A stretch of DNA of 64,000 bases, taken from Bolinopsis microptera (taxonomy: Eukaryota > Ctenophora > Tentaculata > Lobata > Bolinopsidae). The DNA is taken from contig NC_087079.1 in the NCBI RefSeq assembly GCF_026151205.1, positions 5,924,169 through 5,988,168 on the forward strand, in the 5' to 3' direction. A program made the position numbers and the translations under genes. Position 1 is the stretch's first letter. Each line of letters opens with the position of its first letter. The notes beneath the pieces were generated by a model. The model saw only the letters and a program-made list of their open reading frames with translations. It searched no databases and was not told where the DNA came from. This document shows, piece after piece, positions 11,780 to 24,002 of the stretch.

Positions 11780-14040
11780 GTGAGGTGTGGGGACTGTTAG
11801 AGTTTGTGTGGGGGCGGGGTGGGGGCTGTTAGAGTTTGTGTGGGGACTGTTAGAGTTTGTGTGGGGGCGGGGGCTGTTAGAGTTTGTGTGGGGCGGGGGG
11901 GCTGTTAGAGTTTGTGTGGGGGGGGGACTGTTAGAGTTTGTGTGGGGGCGGGGGGACTGTTAGAGTCTGTGTGGGGGGCTGTTAGAGTCTGTGTTTGGGG
12001 ACTGTGAGAGTTTGTGTGGGGGCGGGGTGGGGAGCTGTTATAGTTTGTGTGGGGGACTGTTAGAGTTTGTGTGGGGGCAGGGTGGGGGACTGTTAGAGTT
12101 GGTGTGGGGGACTGTGAGAGTTTGTGTGTGGGGGCTGTTAGAGTCTGGGTGTGGGGGACTGTGAGAGTCTGTGTGTGGGGACTGTGAGAGTTCGTGTGGG
12201 GGACTGTGAGAGTCTGTGTGTGGGGGACTGTGAGAGTCTGTGTGTGGGGGACTGTTAGAGGGCTGTTAGAGTTTGTGTGGGGGAGGGGCCGGGGCCGGGT
12301 GGGGGGCTGTTATAGTTTGTGTGGGGGACTGTTAGAGTTGTGTGGGGGCGGGGTGGGGGACTGTTAGAGTTTGTGTGGGGGGGGGGCTGTTAGAGTTTGT
12401 GTGGGGGCGGGGGGCCGGGGTGTTATAGTTTGTGTGTGGGGACAGTGAGAGTCTGTGTGTTCGGGACTGTTAGAGTCTGTGTGGGGGGGCTGTTAGAGTC
12501 TGTGTTTGGGGACTGTGAGAGTTTGTGTGGGGGCGGGGTGGGGAGCTGTTATAGTTTGTGTGCGGGACTGCTAGAGTCTGTGTGGGGGGCTGTTAGAGTC
12601 TGTGTTTGGGGACTGTGAGAGTTTGTGTGGGGGCGGGGTGGGGAGCTGTTATAGTTTGTGTGCGGGACTGTTAGAGTTGTGTGGGGGCGGGGTGGGGGAC
12701 TGTTAGAGTTTGTGTGGGGGGGCTGTTAGAGTTTGTGTGGGGGCGGGGGGCCGGGGTGTTATAGTTTGTGTGTGGGGACAGTGAGAGTCTGTGTGTTCGG
12801 GACTGTTAGAGTCTGTGTGGGGGGCTGTTAGAGTCTGTGTTTGGGGACTGTGAGAGTTTGTGTGGGGGCGGGGTGGGGAGCTGTTATAGTTTGTGTGTGG
12901 GACTGTTAGAGTCTGTGTGGGGGGCTGTTAGAGTCTGTGTTTGGGGACTGTGAGAGTTTGTGTGGGGGCGGGGTGGGGAGCTGTTATAGTTTGTGTGGGG
13001 GACTGTGAGAGTCTGTGTGTGGGGGACTGTTAGAGTCTGTAGCTGTGTGTGGGGACTGTTAGAGTTTGTGTGTGGGGAACTGTTAGAGTTTGTGTGGGGG
13101 ACTGTTAGAGTTTGTGTGTAGGGGACTGTTATAGTTTGTGTGTGGGGGAATGTTAGAGTTTGTGTGGGGGACTGTTTGTGTATGGGGGACTGTTAGAGTC
13201 TTTGTGGGGGACTGTTAGAGTTTGTGTGGGGGACTGTTAGAGTTTGTGTGGGGGACTGTTAGAGTCTTTGTGGGGGACTGTTAGAGTTTGTGTGGGGGAC
13301 TGTGAGAGTTTGTGTGTGGGGGACTGTTAGAGTTTGTGTGGGGGGCTGTTAGAGTCTGTGTGGGAGACTGTTAGAGTCTGTGTGTGGGGGACTTTGAGAG
13401 TTTGTGTGGGGGACTGTTAGAGTTTGTGTGGGGGACTGTTAGAGTTTGTGCGGGGAACTGTTAGAGTTTGTGTGGGGAACTGTGAGAGTCTGTGTGTGGG
13501 GGATTGTTAGAGTCTTTGTGGGGGACTGTTAGAGTTTGTGTGGGGGACTGTGAGAGTTTGTGTGGGGGACTGTTAGAGTCTTTGTGGGGGACTGTTAGAG
13601 TTTGTGTGGAGGCTGTTAGAGTTTGTGTGTGGGGGACTGTTAGAGTTTGTGTGGGGGACTGTTAGAGTTTGTGCGGGGAACTGTTAGAGTTTGTGCGGGA
13701 AACTGTTAGAGTTTGTGTGGGGGACTGTTAGAGTTTGTGTGGAGGCTGTTAGAGTTTGTGTGGGGGACTGTTAGAGTTTGTGTGGGGGACTGTTAGAGTT
13801 TGTGCGGGGAACTGTTAGAGTTTGTGTGGGGGACTGTGAGAGTCTGTGTGTGGGGGACTGTTAGAGTCTTTGTGGGGGACTGTTAGAGTTTGTGTGGAGG
13901 CTGTTAGAGTTTGTGTATGGGGGACTGTTAGAGTTTGTGTATGGGGGACTGTTAGAGTTTGTGTGGGGGACTGTTCGAGTCTTTGTGGGGGCTGTTAGAG
14001 TTTGTGTGTGGGACTGTTAGAGTCTGTGTGCGGGGGACTG
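11780..14040. repeat. G-rich minisatellite, 20-30 bp units, 2.3 kb
   Basis: Units resemble GGGGACTGTTAGAGTTTGTG with variable inserts such as GGGGGCGGGGTGGGG. The first half is richer in long G runs than the second. The plus strand has many clusters of four or more nearby G runs, so it is G-quadruplex competent. Higher-order repeats are visible: blocks at 12500-12660 and 12820-12990 are near copies. Confidence 0.95.
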
Positions 14041-17000
14041 TGTGTCTGAGTATTCTATCTGAGAAACTGCCTTTGTTACATGTGGATCCAGTCTGTGTAT
14101 CAGTTGATCTGTGTTTGTCTGAATGTTGGTCTGTGTAACAGTGGATCTTCGTTTGTGTTTTGGTTTGTGTGTCCGTGACTTATATGTATAGTAAATTCTA
14201 CATACCTTTTTATTTCGATGTGTCGTGATCTCAGCAATGTCTCGTGGTACAACAATGAAACCTCGTTTAACTGTATTGAGATCAATAGTCACACATCCTC
14301 TAAATATGAGCGTATGTTTACGTGGTGTGGTGGAGTGTAAGGTGTGTTCAACTGGAATGTTCAACTGGAATGTTCAACTGGAATGCATGAGAGTGCACAA
14401 TGTAAGTCAGTCAGAAAGGACAGCTCGGAACCTTGCTTAACAAAGTACGTAATGCTTACGAACAGGCTTCATCTTGGTGCGATTTTGTGTGTTCTGTAAA
14501 AGTTGTGATCTGCTAAACATGTTATCACCAAGTACATCAAACCTCGATTTCAAGAGACTATTCAGTAAATTTAGGATTATTTTTTCGAAAGAAAATTCCG
14601 TTAAATACGGATCTGGTTTTGTATTGTACTGTGTCATGCAAATCACTACTTTTTGGTGCACTACACTCCACTACACTTCACTACACTTCACTACACTTCA
14701 CTACACTTCACTACACTACGCTACGCTACACTACACTACACTACACATAACTACTATACACAATACAAATACACATAACTACGCAAGACGTCATTTTAGA
14801 AAATTACATTATATTTTATAAATCAAGGAAATAATATAGGATAACCGGAAATTAATGAACCGCTAAAATACAGAGGTTGTGACTGCTGATAACTAGCAAT
14901 GGTACTGTAACCACATCACACATTTGACACGTTGTTTTCTAGCCAGTCAGCAAGTAGAGTAAATCATCATGTAAACTAAAAGATGGAAAGAGTGGAACGA
15001 GTCTTAAAAGCTACGTGAGTATTCCGTCAAAGAAAGTTTAACCTCAACAAAAATGATAAAGCTAGAGACTCGTTTGATAGCGTAGCTGAAGCAGAAATAG
15101 ACATTATGATCTGTAACGCGTTACAAATAGACATTATGATCTGTAACGCTAATTGCAGTAGTACTCCAGGCCATAGTCCATAGGATACAGTTATAGCTGT
15201 TGTCTGTAATCGTATACTGGTAACTGCACTGGTGTCAGTAAAATGGACATTATTTCAATTCCATATAATATTATGTATTTCACAGTAATTCACTTTAACA
15301 TTATTTCACTTCCACCTTATTATGTATGGAAACCTGGAGGTAACGTGGATATTTCGACAACGCCACATTAAGCTGTTACTGGTTAGCTAAATTCCTAACA
15401 CTTAGCTTTTCTTTAAACCCAAAGTTACACTGTCACGAAACCATATTTTGGGTGCTAAAACTTGACCGACAAAAATCAGCAGAATTTGGTAGCGCATAAA
15501 TATACATAAATGTACGTAAATGTACATAGATAAACATAACCGGTAGCAACGAACAACTTGTACTGCAATAAAGGACCCGTGTTCAGCATCTGACAAAATA
15601 GAACAATGAAATGTAAGGGGCCGGGGAGAGAAAAGAGTCAAAAGAATGTGCTAAAGAGACAAAGGAACCTCACCTCATACCCAAACAATGCACCAACTAA
15701 TGTAATGTGTTCTGATCACCCCTATTAATGCGCCGTACGTGAACTATTATAACGTGACGTGTTAATAGCACAGATATACTTTAATACGTGCTAATCATGA
15801 TGAATTGTGAGTAAATATTTACTGTAATTCTTGGAAGTGGAATATCATGAAATTAGAGAGCACAGCACACGAACTTGCTGTCACATTAATTTGGTCGTTG
15901 AGTAAGACACTGATTACACATACCAACAAATGCACATTAAATCTGAGAGAAGAGGGTGTAAATTTCAGTGATAAATTCATTTGACAACATTCCACAGTTC
16001 AGTTACAAAGCGGAATTCCAGACTTAAAAGCTTGAGTATAATCATTACATTTAACTTCAGACCTACTGACGCGCGGTTATTAAGGTAGAGTCTAACTAGC
16101 TGGGGGCTAAGAGTTCCAAATAACATACCTCATTGCTTTATCTATTTATAGACATAGTACACGTACGGACAAAGTATTATAGGATTTCTTAGAACATTAA
16201 CAAATTAACAAATCAAAAACAGGTTTGCTGAGCTGTGGCCTGTACAATGTACAATGTACAATGTAATAAAACAGTGCTGCTAGACTGACGTTATAACGTA
16301 CCAGAGGGACAACTCAACCAGTTACGGACACAACTAATATCGAAGATTGTGCGTGTTATTATACCGAACTGAACCGGAGCAATTATTAACAACAATTGAC
16401 TGAGAGTCACGTGACAAGATGACGTGACGAGGTTTGGAGATGCTGATCTGTTGTCATGACACCTCACACCAGACTGGAACTTTCGTTTCTCAGAGTATTC
16501 CACGAAACTATCACGAAACTATCACAGACAACGTGGCACAAGTAAAAGTGTAGAAAGACAACAAATTCAAACAATTTTAACACGTATTCCTAGCCCTCCC
16601 TGTTAGGTCATTAGTTAACATAATTATAGGTATTATAAGGCAAAGTTCTTTGTGTCTCGGCCATGCGAGAATTTAATCAGACCCACGAATAGAGGGGCTT
16701 TAGAGCTTCACATTCTTTCAATGAGATTCTGTGAGCATCAAATAACGTGCAATTATTGGGCTATTATTGGACTAATTATGGGACTAATTAGTGAAACTAA
16801 TTGTGCCACTCACGAATCTGTGCGTCGACCACCGGTAAGAGCCAAGAGGAGTAATTAACGACGCACGTGTTAAATTATTGCGAAGTAATGTAAATTCACG
16901 TATTATAAGAGTTATTTTGCGTTTATAATGTTTATTTAACGCACTTACCATATCCAATGTTTGCATGTAGATTAAGATAAAATAAAAGAAGTTTGTTAAA

Positions 17001-18273
17001 AGATTTAGATTGGGAACAAATCTCTTTCAGTATTGGAATTGAAGAAAGTTTTAATTGCTTCAAGTGCAATTTGTTTCGTATTATACAGTTACCACAAAAT
17101 TGCAGAAGGATTCATGTAATTGAATTATTTACCTAAAACTATCATCAGCCTATCATTTATTCATAAAATTTTCTAATCAAAAGTTCCTAATTTCTAATAA
17201 AAGTTTCTGATTTGTAAATAAAAGCAATGAAACAAATATAATTTCGAAAATTAGCGATACGTAATTATAGTAGAAAATTTCTGCACATTAATATGCAAAT
17301 TAGAAATAGTAGAGTGTGTTGCAACGACAACTAATTTACTATATTTCGGATGTAATTGATAAATCAATTCATTAATCAATTGCCATAATTAATGACCATG
17401 CAACAGAAGATTAAATTGGTCATTATTGTCGTTGCAAGACTAAACAATAAACTATTTTAAGTCCGCGAATCTGAAAACTACTTTCTATTTAATTTACCAC
17501 CGAATTTTAAGATATCATACAGTGCGCTTCCTTTCACAATATCGATCACATACTGGCATCCTGTTATCGAATTTACTTAAAAAAGGTCACAAAATGGGCG
17601 AAAAGGCTTTTTGTGTAATTTAATTGAAAACGGACTGAAAAATTAAAGTTAACCTGCTATACTACCGCCAATCGTCAAGAATAGAAAGTCTAAGCATTGG
17701 ATCGCAGCCAAACTAAATTATCTAAATTCCAGAGATTCTCAAATCATATCACTACACCGGTCCGAAAGCCTCTGAAATGTAAAATGTAACACCGAGGCCT
17801 GGATCCCTAAATACAATATTCAAAAAGTCAACATTCGGCTTTAAATCTAAAAGTTTAACGTCTACGTGTGGGGAAGCTGACTAGTAATAACCATCAGACA
17901 ACTTAAGACACATTCACAAAAATACTCACATTTAAGAGCTGCAGATAAACGAGGGACAATTAAATGTGCAATAATTACTCGAAATTCCACGGAAGTTTTC
18001 TATCATGGATATTTGATAATGTTTGCTATTTCATGGCTAAGATACCACACAAAATATTTCATATAGCGGGAAAGGTATGCTTCGATGGAATGCTTTTCTT
18101 ACGTTAAATTATTTTCCAATGGTCCACAAGACACAGCACTAAAATGACAAATAGAACCCCAAATCACGACTAATCACGTGATTACATATAATATAAATAA
18201 TTTAACTTTTACTGCCACGCAAATTTGATTTCTGAAAAGGTACGTACATTAAAAACTGAAAGTTTGTGTGTGC
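14041..18273. other. Gene-free AT-rich region with minor repeats
   Basis: I find no exon supported by homology. It contains a CTACACTTCA microsatellite (14661-14749), a 30-bp direct duplication at about 15098-15150 (GACATTATGATCTGTAACGC), ACAATGT triplication at 16243-16264 and a small inverted-repeat element (17319-17437). The part next to 18273 is the 3' flank of WAPL. Confidence 0.5.
17319..17437. repeat. Short inverted-repeat (MITE-like) sequence
   Basis: TTGCAACGACAA at 17319-17330 is repeated inverted at 17426-17437, and the interior is rich in ATTGATAAATCAAT-type palindromes. No clear target duplication is seen, so a MITE is only one possibility. Confidence 0.35.
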
Positions 18274-20703
18274 TCACAAGACAGCGTTGAGCCAGTGTAC
18301 AATCGACCTGATCTGTTGCATGCCAGACTTGCTCGCAGCGGCGGAAGTCAGCGACATCATGTTCATAAACTGGAGGAACTTCTTTAGCACCTCAATGAGG
18401 ATCTTCGGTTCTGGCATGAGCTTCTGTACCGTCTCCAGATGGTCTTCCTCTTTGGTGAGGATGCCGATTAACAGGGCTAGGTAGGAGCCAATCATACTCT
18501 CCTCCATGTGCTCACCAGCTTTCTCTATCATGTTGTCCACCACCTTCTTTACTTTTTCACTGTTCTTGTTATCTTTCTTGTCAGCAGGCTTCTTGAATTC
18601 AACAGCAGGTTCTTTGTATCCGAAAGGATCGTCACCGTTCTTTTCCTCCTCTGACTTGCTAGCTGAAGAAGCTGAGTTGCTCTCTCGTTTCTCCAGTCCT
18701 GGCTCCTCAATCTCCAGCTCAACTTCAGTAGGTTCCTCCCCCTCCTGCATACAGAGGGACTCTGCCTCGGAGAACGTCTGCTTCTCCAACTCAGCGGAAC
18801 TGTTGTGGAACTTCAGGAATGTTTGTATGATCAGCTCTACTGAGGTCTTGTTCCTATCTTCAATAGAATCCTCAACAGCATCAAACCAAGGAGATGAGTC
18901 AAACCTACACTTGGCCAGGATGTTTCTGTTAGAGGGTACCTCTCCGAGAAGGTTGATGAGTAATCCTAAACCAAGAGTATAGCAATCCAGCTTGTGCTTT
19001 GTTCCGGCGTTGGAAGGCAAGAACAAGATAGTCTCCAGTATTACCTCTATCATGCCGTTGTATTTTCCTATCTCTGTACAGGTATACTCGTTTCCGTGGG
19101 TCAGATTCAACATCATCCTAAAAGTTGAGAACAGGCAATCAAAGACGTTGTCTAGATTCTTGCTCTTCCCCAACAACTTTATCTTGTTAGACCTGCTTTT
19201 GTGAATAACTGAAAGGCAATTCGTGAGTGTTCCATGTGTAGACTTGACGATCATTTTATTTTTGAAATTCAGAGCATAATTTTGGTTATCACTGTTCATG
19301 TAAGTCAAGTTTTCCAACATCTGGAGACACCTTTCGATCTTCGAAAATCTCTGACAGTTTTCGTTTGAAACTCTATGATACTTATCCAGTCGTGAAAGTA
19401 TGAAATTGAAGCTTAGTATGAAGAAGTCAACTCCGCCCATGGTTCTGATAAACTCCCTGAAGTCAACATCTGCGGTAGGGGCTGTAAGGAAGATAAGGAC
19501 CTCGTGTACCAGATCAGCTGTACTGATGTTATCAAGATCAATGAAATCAACTGTTTTCAACTCCTGACGAAACAGATCACCTATCTTCTTTCTGAAGTTC
19601 GTTAGACTCTTAGTAGGTTTCTGTACAGGGAAAGTGCCTTTCCTAGAAATGTGCTCTTCCTCTGTTTTTAAGATTTTCAGGATTATTTCAATGGCATCCT
19701 TTGAAAAATCAAAGTGCTGATCGTCTATTGCAATGACATAAAGAAAGGCAGCAGTGCACAAAGCCAAGCTGGGATCCTGATCTGCATCAGAGAGTTCTTT
19801 GAAGATGGTTTTCAGGAAATTGTTCTTTCTGATACTATGACGGAAGTCTTTGGTAAAACAGTTTTTAGTCACATTGAATGTACTGAGAAGTCGCACAGCC
19901 ATAGGTTCTGTCTTTTTCATTCCATCAAACAAATAATCAAACTCGTCGTAGAATGTTTGATTAACTCCAGCCTTGATGCAATTACCAGAGTCTTTGACAT
20001 TGGCGATCATCGTTGTCTCTTCATCAGGTTTATCACCAGGCTTCTCGATTTCTATCTCAATAAAGTCGATCGGAACTAGGTTCTCTTCACCATCATCATC
20101 CTTAGGAATGTCAAACAGTCCGCAAAGTCGTCCATTTGATTTAGCAGGTTTTAAAGCTTTCATGTTCAGCTTTGCTTTCTTGGGACCAGGTTTGAATATT
20201 TTCTGTGTTTTTGCCTTGATCTGTAGTTCCTTCTCCTCAGTGGGGAAATCAAATGATGAGCCAACCATTTTTCTGTGCTTTGAGGGAGATTCTGCCTTTA
20301 ATGGACGTTTTGAAGGGATGGATGGATTCAAAGTCATTCTATCAATCTCAGGAGGTTCTCCAAAGTCAAACACTCCTCGATTAGGCTTCTGAGTCCCGAA
20401 CTTTCCCTTGTTCTTGTTGATTATCTTTCCCCTGGCAGCTCTGTTGCAAATCTCATCCAGGTGATTAATCTTGGGTAGCTTGTTCATATTATCCTTCAGG
20501 GGCAGTTTGCGTTTTCTAGAGTCTTGGGTGCAGTGGTTGTGGACAGAAGGATCAGATTTCTTATAACGATCTGACCAGAAAAGCGACGGAACGGGAGCAC
20601 CTTCTGACTGATTAGTCTCTTTGATGTCATCAAAATCAAATTCACTGTTTGAGGACTTTATCTTTGAACGACAACCGTACAGTTTTTGTCGCTTAACGTC
20701 CAT
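18274..20703 (-). CDS. WAPL: WAPL cohesin-release factor
   Basis: Single-exon frame of 809 residues. The C-terminal half (about 240-805) matches the WAPL helical-repeat domain: the FDYLFDGMK region (about 255), the LSLCTAA-like segment SLALCTAAFLY, LGLGLLINL, and the end AGEHMEESMIGSYLALLIGI and VLKKFLQFMN. WAPL opens the cohesin ring with PDS5 to release cohesin from chromatin. The N-terminus (1-230) is Lys/Ser-rich and unstructured, with FDF at 22-24, FDFG at 112-115 and FDF at 151-153; these may replace the FGF motifs that vertebrate WAPL uses to bind PDS5/SA. Between about 640 and 720 lies a Glu/Lys-rich insertion. A pyrimidine tract and AG end directly at the ATG (20704-20705), so the 5' end is probably spliced. 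Shorter than human WAPL because the N-terminal tail is reduced. Confidence 0.92.
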   Translation of the reverse strand: MDVKRQKLYGCRSKIKSSNSEFDFDDIKETNQSEGAPVPSLFWSDRYKKSDPSVHNHCTQDSRKRKLPLKDNMNKLPKINHLDEICNRAARGKIINKNKGKFGTQKPNRGVFDFGEPPEIDRMTLNPSIPSKRPLKAESPSKHRKMVGSSFDFPTEEKELQIKAKTQKIFKPGPKKAKLNMKALKPAKSNGRLCGLFDIPKDDDGEENLVPIDFIEIEIEKPGDKPDEETTMIANVKDSGNCIKAGVNQTFYDEFDYLFDGMKKTEPMAVRLLSTFNVTKNCFTKDFRHSIRKNNFLKTIFKELSDADQDPSLALCTAAFLYVIAIDDQHFDFSKDAIEIILKILKTEEEHISRKGTFPVQKPTKSLTNFRKKIGDLFRQELKTVDFIDLDNISTADLVHEVLIFLTAPTADVDFREFIRTMGGVDFFILSFNFILSRLDKYHRVSNENCQRFSKIERCLQMLENLTYMNSDNQNYALNFKNKMIVKSTHGTLTNCLSVIHKSRSNKIKLLGKSKNLDNVFDCLFSTFRMMLNLTHGNEYTCTEIGKYNGMIEVILETILFLPSNAGTKHKLDCYTLGLGLLINLLGEVPSNRNILAKCRFDSSPWFDAVEDSIEDRNKTSVELIIQTFLKFHNSSAELEKQTFSEAESLCMQEGEEPTEVELEIEEPGLEKRESNSASSASKSEEEKNGDDPFGYKEPAVEFKKPADKKDNKNSEKVKKVVDNMIEKAGEHMEESMIGSYLALLIGILTKEEDHLETVQKLMPEPKILIEVLKKFLQFMNMMSLTSAAASKSGMQQIRSIVHWLNAVL

Positions 20704-21968
20704 CTAACAGGTCACAAGAGGTTACGTAGTCATCTTTTATTTTCCTAAATGAGAGATCAGATTTATATTTAGTTATTATTAATCATAAATGAGTATGATG
20801 GCCTCATTAAAACATTAAGCCTGGGACAATTATAATGAAAGAGAATGTTCAGAGAAATAGAAGCACATCACAGGTGGGTTTTAATGAAAGTAAGGTTTTG
20901 GAAAGACTTTTAGTTTGATTAGGGAGCTAAGCTAGTTTTTGAGGATATCTTGAGGTTTTACATCATAAAGATTTAATTGAAATATTCAAACAAGAACGAA
21001 TCACAATTTAATAATTTAATGATTTTGGTTACATTTGTACTACATGGTTATTAACATAACAAATATAATTCATAATGTTGAATAAAACAACAAGAATAAA
21101 ACAACAAGAATACAAGTGGGGAAGTCTATCATAATATACTACCAACAGTAAGAAACAATTCAAAATTACAAACTTCTTATCAGCCATATTTTTGCAAGAT
21201 CTGTCTTAAATAATGGTCACGATATTATTGTGATCTTGTAGCTTATACTGGATTAAAAACGCAACACTATAGTACAATTATATAGAAATAAATTCGTATG
21301 GCACATTTTGAATGGCAGATTATATTTTACTTGTAAATATCAATTTGCAGACTGGAAATTTTATTGAAAGTTAAGTAATCTAATCAAAACCTAAGCATCA
21401 GAACAGTATACATTTTTCTAATTTCAAACCCTTCATTAAAATTTTAAAACCTGACAGATAAAAATAAGATCTACCAACTTAATTTATATAAATCAGTCTA
21501 GTTTTCACATTGTAACAATCCAATGAATTTACTTTCTGCTAAAAACTTGCAAAACCTAGAAAAATTGGTCTTTTTTCACTCCTAAAAATTCGAAATTACT
21601 GAACATAATATGATCAAGTTATTTCATCTGCTTTCAGGTATGTAATCAGTTTTCTGAAAATCTCCAATATGTGATGAATCTACATTTTATTAATGCATGT
21701 ACTAAAACTGTAAAAATCTATAAATTATTCTTACCACCAGGTGAAAGAAATACAACTATTTCCATCAATTACATAGGAATCTTTTAGTATTGAACAAATA
21801 GTATTTTTGATTTATACATTTAAAACTAATGAACATTAAATTAAAAAGTTTCAAGTGCTTGAATTACATCTGAGGGTACAACATCAGCTGAGGTGCTCAC
21901 AACCAATTCACACCTTTTAGAAAGATGGGAACACACATTATTTTACAACATCCAGCCTCAATTATTCG
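20704..21968. other. AT-rich intergenic region between WAPL and the ING gene
   Basis: The side next to 20703 is the WAPL upstream region and the side next to 21968 is the ING 3' UTR. No other gene or notable repeat is seen. Confidence 0.5.
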
Positions 21969-22632
21969 TTATTTGTTCATTTCCTTAGAGCATAGGGGAC
22001 AAAACCAACTCCCTTTTGGTTTAGCAGATAATCCAACACAAGCAAAATGAAACCATTCCACAGGACAATCCCCATTATCACACCCTATCATTTCACCATA
22101 GGAAACTTGATGGCACAAGCAGTAAGTAGGTTCATTTGGATCAACTGGCATGTCAAGACCTTCACCCTGCCCCACTGATGAGTGAAAATGGTAACGAGGT
22201 AGTGGGTTCTGGGGTTTGAGGTTGTGATCCTTTCTTCTTTTTCTTTTTGTCTGACGTTTTGTCCACAAACATTCGAGAGTCTGATTTTTTGTCTTGATTT
22301 CGCTGTTTTGCTTCCAGTCTCTGCAGATCAGTATCTAATCTTCTGATATGTTTGTCTACCATTTCATAAGTTTGCATTGCAAGTTGAACTTTGTCATCAC
22401 TGAATGTGTTTGATTTATCGAACTTCTGACGAATGTCTGAAAGATATTTTGCTTTCTCTGAGTTTTCCAGCTCACCTGCCTTTTCAATATACTGACTGTA
22501 TATTGTTTCTATTTCTTTCATAAGGTCCTGAACTCTTTTATCAAGATCATGCATCATATTAAAGTTTCGTTGCAATTCCCCAGGCACTGATTCAATGCTC
22601 TCTAAATAGCTAGCAAGGAAAGCACTAGCCAT
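21969..22632 (-). CDS. ING4/5-family PHD-finger protein with a one-base frameshift
   Basis: The N-terminal part (start 22632) is an ING domain: [15 protein letters not shown] and [20 protein letters not shown] match ING4/ING5. The C-terminal part (stop 21969-21971) is a C4HC3 PHD finger, [20 protein letters not shown] then [10 protein letters not shown] and WFCPLC, preceded by [12 protein letters not shown] as in ING4/5. Such PHD fingers read histone H3K4me3 within HAT complexes. The two parts lie in different frames: the first reaches a stop just after a [11 protein letters not shown] segment, and the second frame overlaps it at about 22160-22268. One base must be skipped in about 22180-22260, a Lys-rich, homopolymer-rich linker. 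A sequencing error, a real lesion or an unrecognised micro-intron are all possible. An acceptor (TTTCAG) lies 8 nt before the ATG. Confidence 0.85.
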
Positions 22633-22910
22633 AATTCTACCTGAAAGTAAATCTAAGGAATAATTATTATTAATGAGACATAACAATTCATTCAAATCAA
22701 TAGATAAAAGACAATAACATTACTGTAATCAACACAAAGAAAAATATTATCAACTTAATAAGATGATGCAGATAGGTGTTCCAGCAGAGAATAAGCATAC
22801 ACATGTTTAAAGATTGATTGATTGAGGAGCACTACCCGAAGGCATTACTCGGCACTAACGCCTTAAAATCTTTAATTACAATAAAATATAAATATATGCA
22901 CACAAGATCT

Positions 22911-22984
22911 GATCACATCACCTTTTTTGATCACATCACCTTTTCTGATCACATCACCTTTTCTGATCACATCACCTTTTTTAT
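22911..22984 (+). repeat. Four tandem copies of TGATCACATCACCTTTT
   Basis: An 18-19 bp unit repeated about four times, upstream of the ING coding exon. No other feature is seen between 22700 and 23100. Confidence 0.85.
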
Positions 22985-23109
22985 GATAACACAACAAAAC
23001 TTGTAGGCCTTTGATAGACCTTTACAATGAAAGACACGGATTCTAGAAGATTGTCTTACAAATTTTCAACATCATTAATAATGTTTAATGATCTTGTTAG
23101 TAGTGCAAT

Positions 23110-23538
23110 CAGAGCTCGACCGGGATACCGGCCGGAATTTGGCAATTTTGTACCAGTATCGATACCGGCCGGGATTTTGGTTTTAGCCGGGATTTTTCCA
23201 AAATAAATTCAGTTTTTTCAACGTAAATTTGAGTCCAAAATTTGCAAATCTGTAAACTTTTTTCTAAAACATTTTGATGAAATCATTGAACGATGGAGAC
23301 TGGAGTCAATCTAGATTTAAAATAATCATGGGTTTTAATGCCAGATCACAAATATGAGTTCTGTGTCAGTTTTGACTTACGTATATAAACATATTTCAGT
23401 TTGTCTTTGAAGGTTTTATTTAAAATTTTTTCATTCTAACGGAGTAACCGAGAAATATTGGAAAAATCCCGGTACCGGCCGGTATGACGCTGATCCCAGT
23501 ACCGGCCAGGACAAAATTTCGATCCCGGTCGACCACTG
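23110..23538. mobile_element. Non-autonomous hAT-type MITE with 8-bp target duplication
   Basis: The element starts CAGAGCTCGACCGGGAT and ends ATCCCGGTCGACCACTG, a 17-bp imperfect inverted repeat with the CAG...CTG ends typical of hAT elements. It is flanked by perfect 8-bp direct repeats AGTGCAAT (23102-23109 and 23539-23546), the hAT target-duplication length. Subterminal ACCGGCCGG motifs recur in both halves. It is 429 bp with no ORF. Confidence 0.88.
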
Positions 23539-23950
23539 AGTGCAATGATTTGATTTAATCAACAATTACGTACATAAATCCCTTGATTTTATTGAATCAA
23601 GTTGTCGAATCTGTCAGTATGGGCAGGCTTTTAACTGTCGACAAACATTTGAATTAAGCCATAACATCTTCACCAAATTCTCCTTATAATAAAAGGTGAT
23701 TTTGGACAACTGTGCAATAGACATTTGCCTCGAGAATTCAGACAAAATCTTGACAGTCTTGTAGTTCCACAAACTCACCTTGGGCTGAATATTTTTACTC
23801 TTTTTCTGTAACAAAATCACTCTTGAATGCAACAATTTTATATTAATGTTTAACAACCACAGATCAACTGGGTAACAAATTCTACAGCAGTATTTATAAC
23901 ATGATTGAGAGAAGTAAGATCAAGAAAAAAATGTGTAAAACTGATTACAG

Positions 23951-24002
23951 AGGGGGGTAAAAATGTTCCAAAAGGTGATTACATAACATGTGAACGACCC
24001 CT
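23951..24002. mobile_element. Fragment of a GGGGTCGTTCACAT-end MITE
   Basis: The end GATTACATAACATGTGAACGACCCC is close to the right end of the complete 121-bp element at 42062-42182. The left end was not found. Confidence 0.45.

Noticed and set aside
14017-14364. 115-codon minus-strand frame
   Set aside because: Starts in ordinary sequence and runs into the G-rich minisatellite; no domain.
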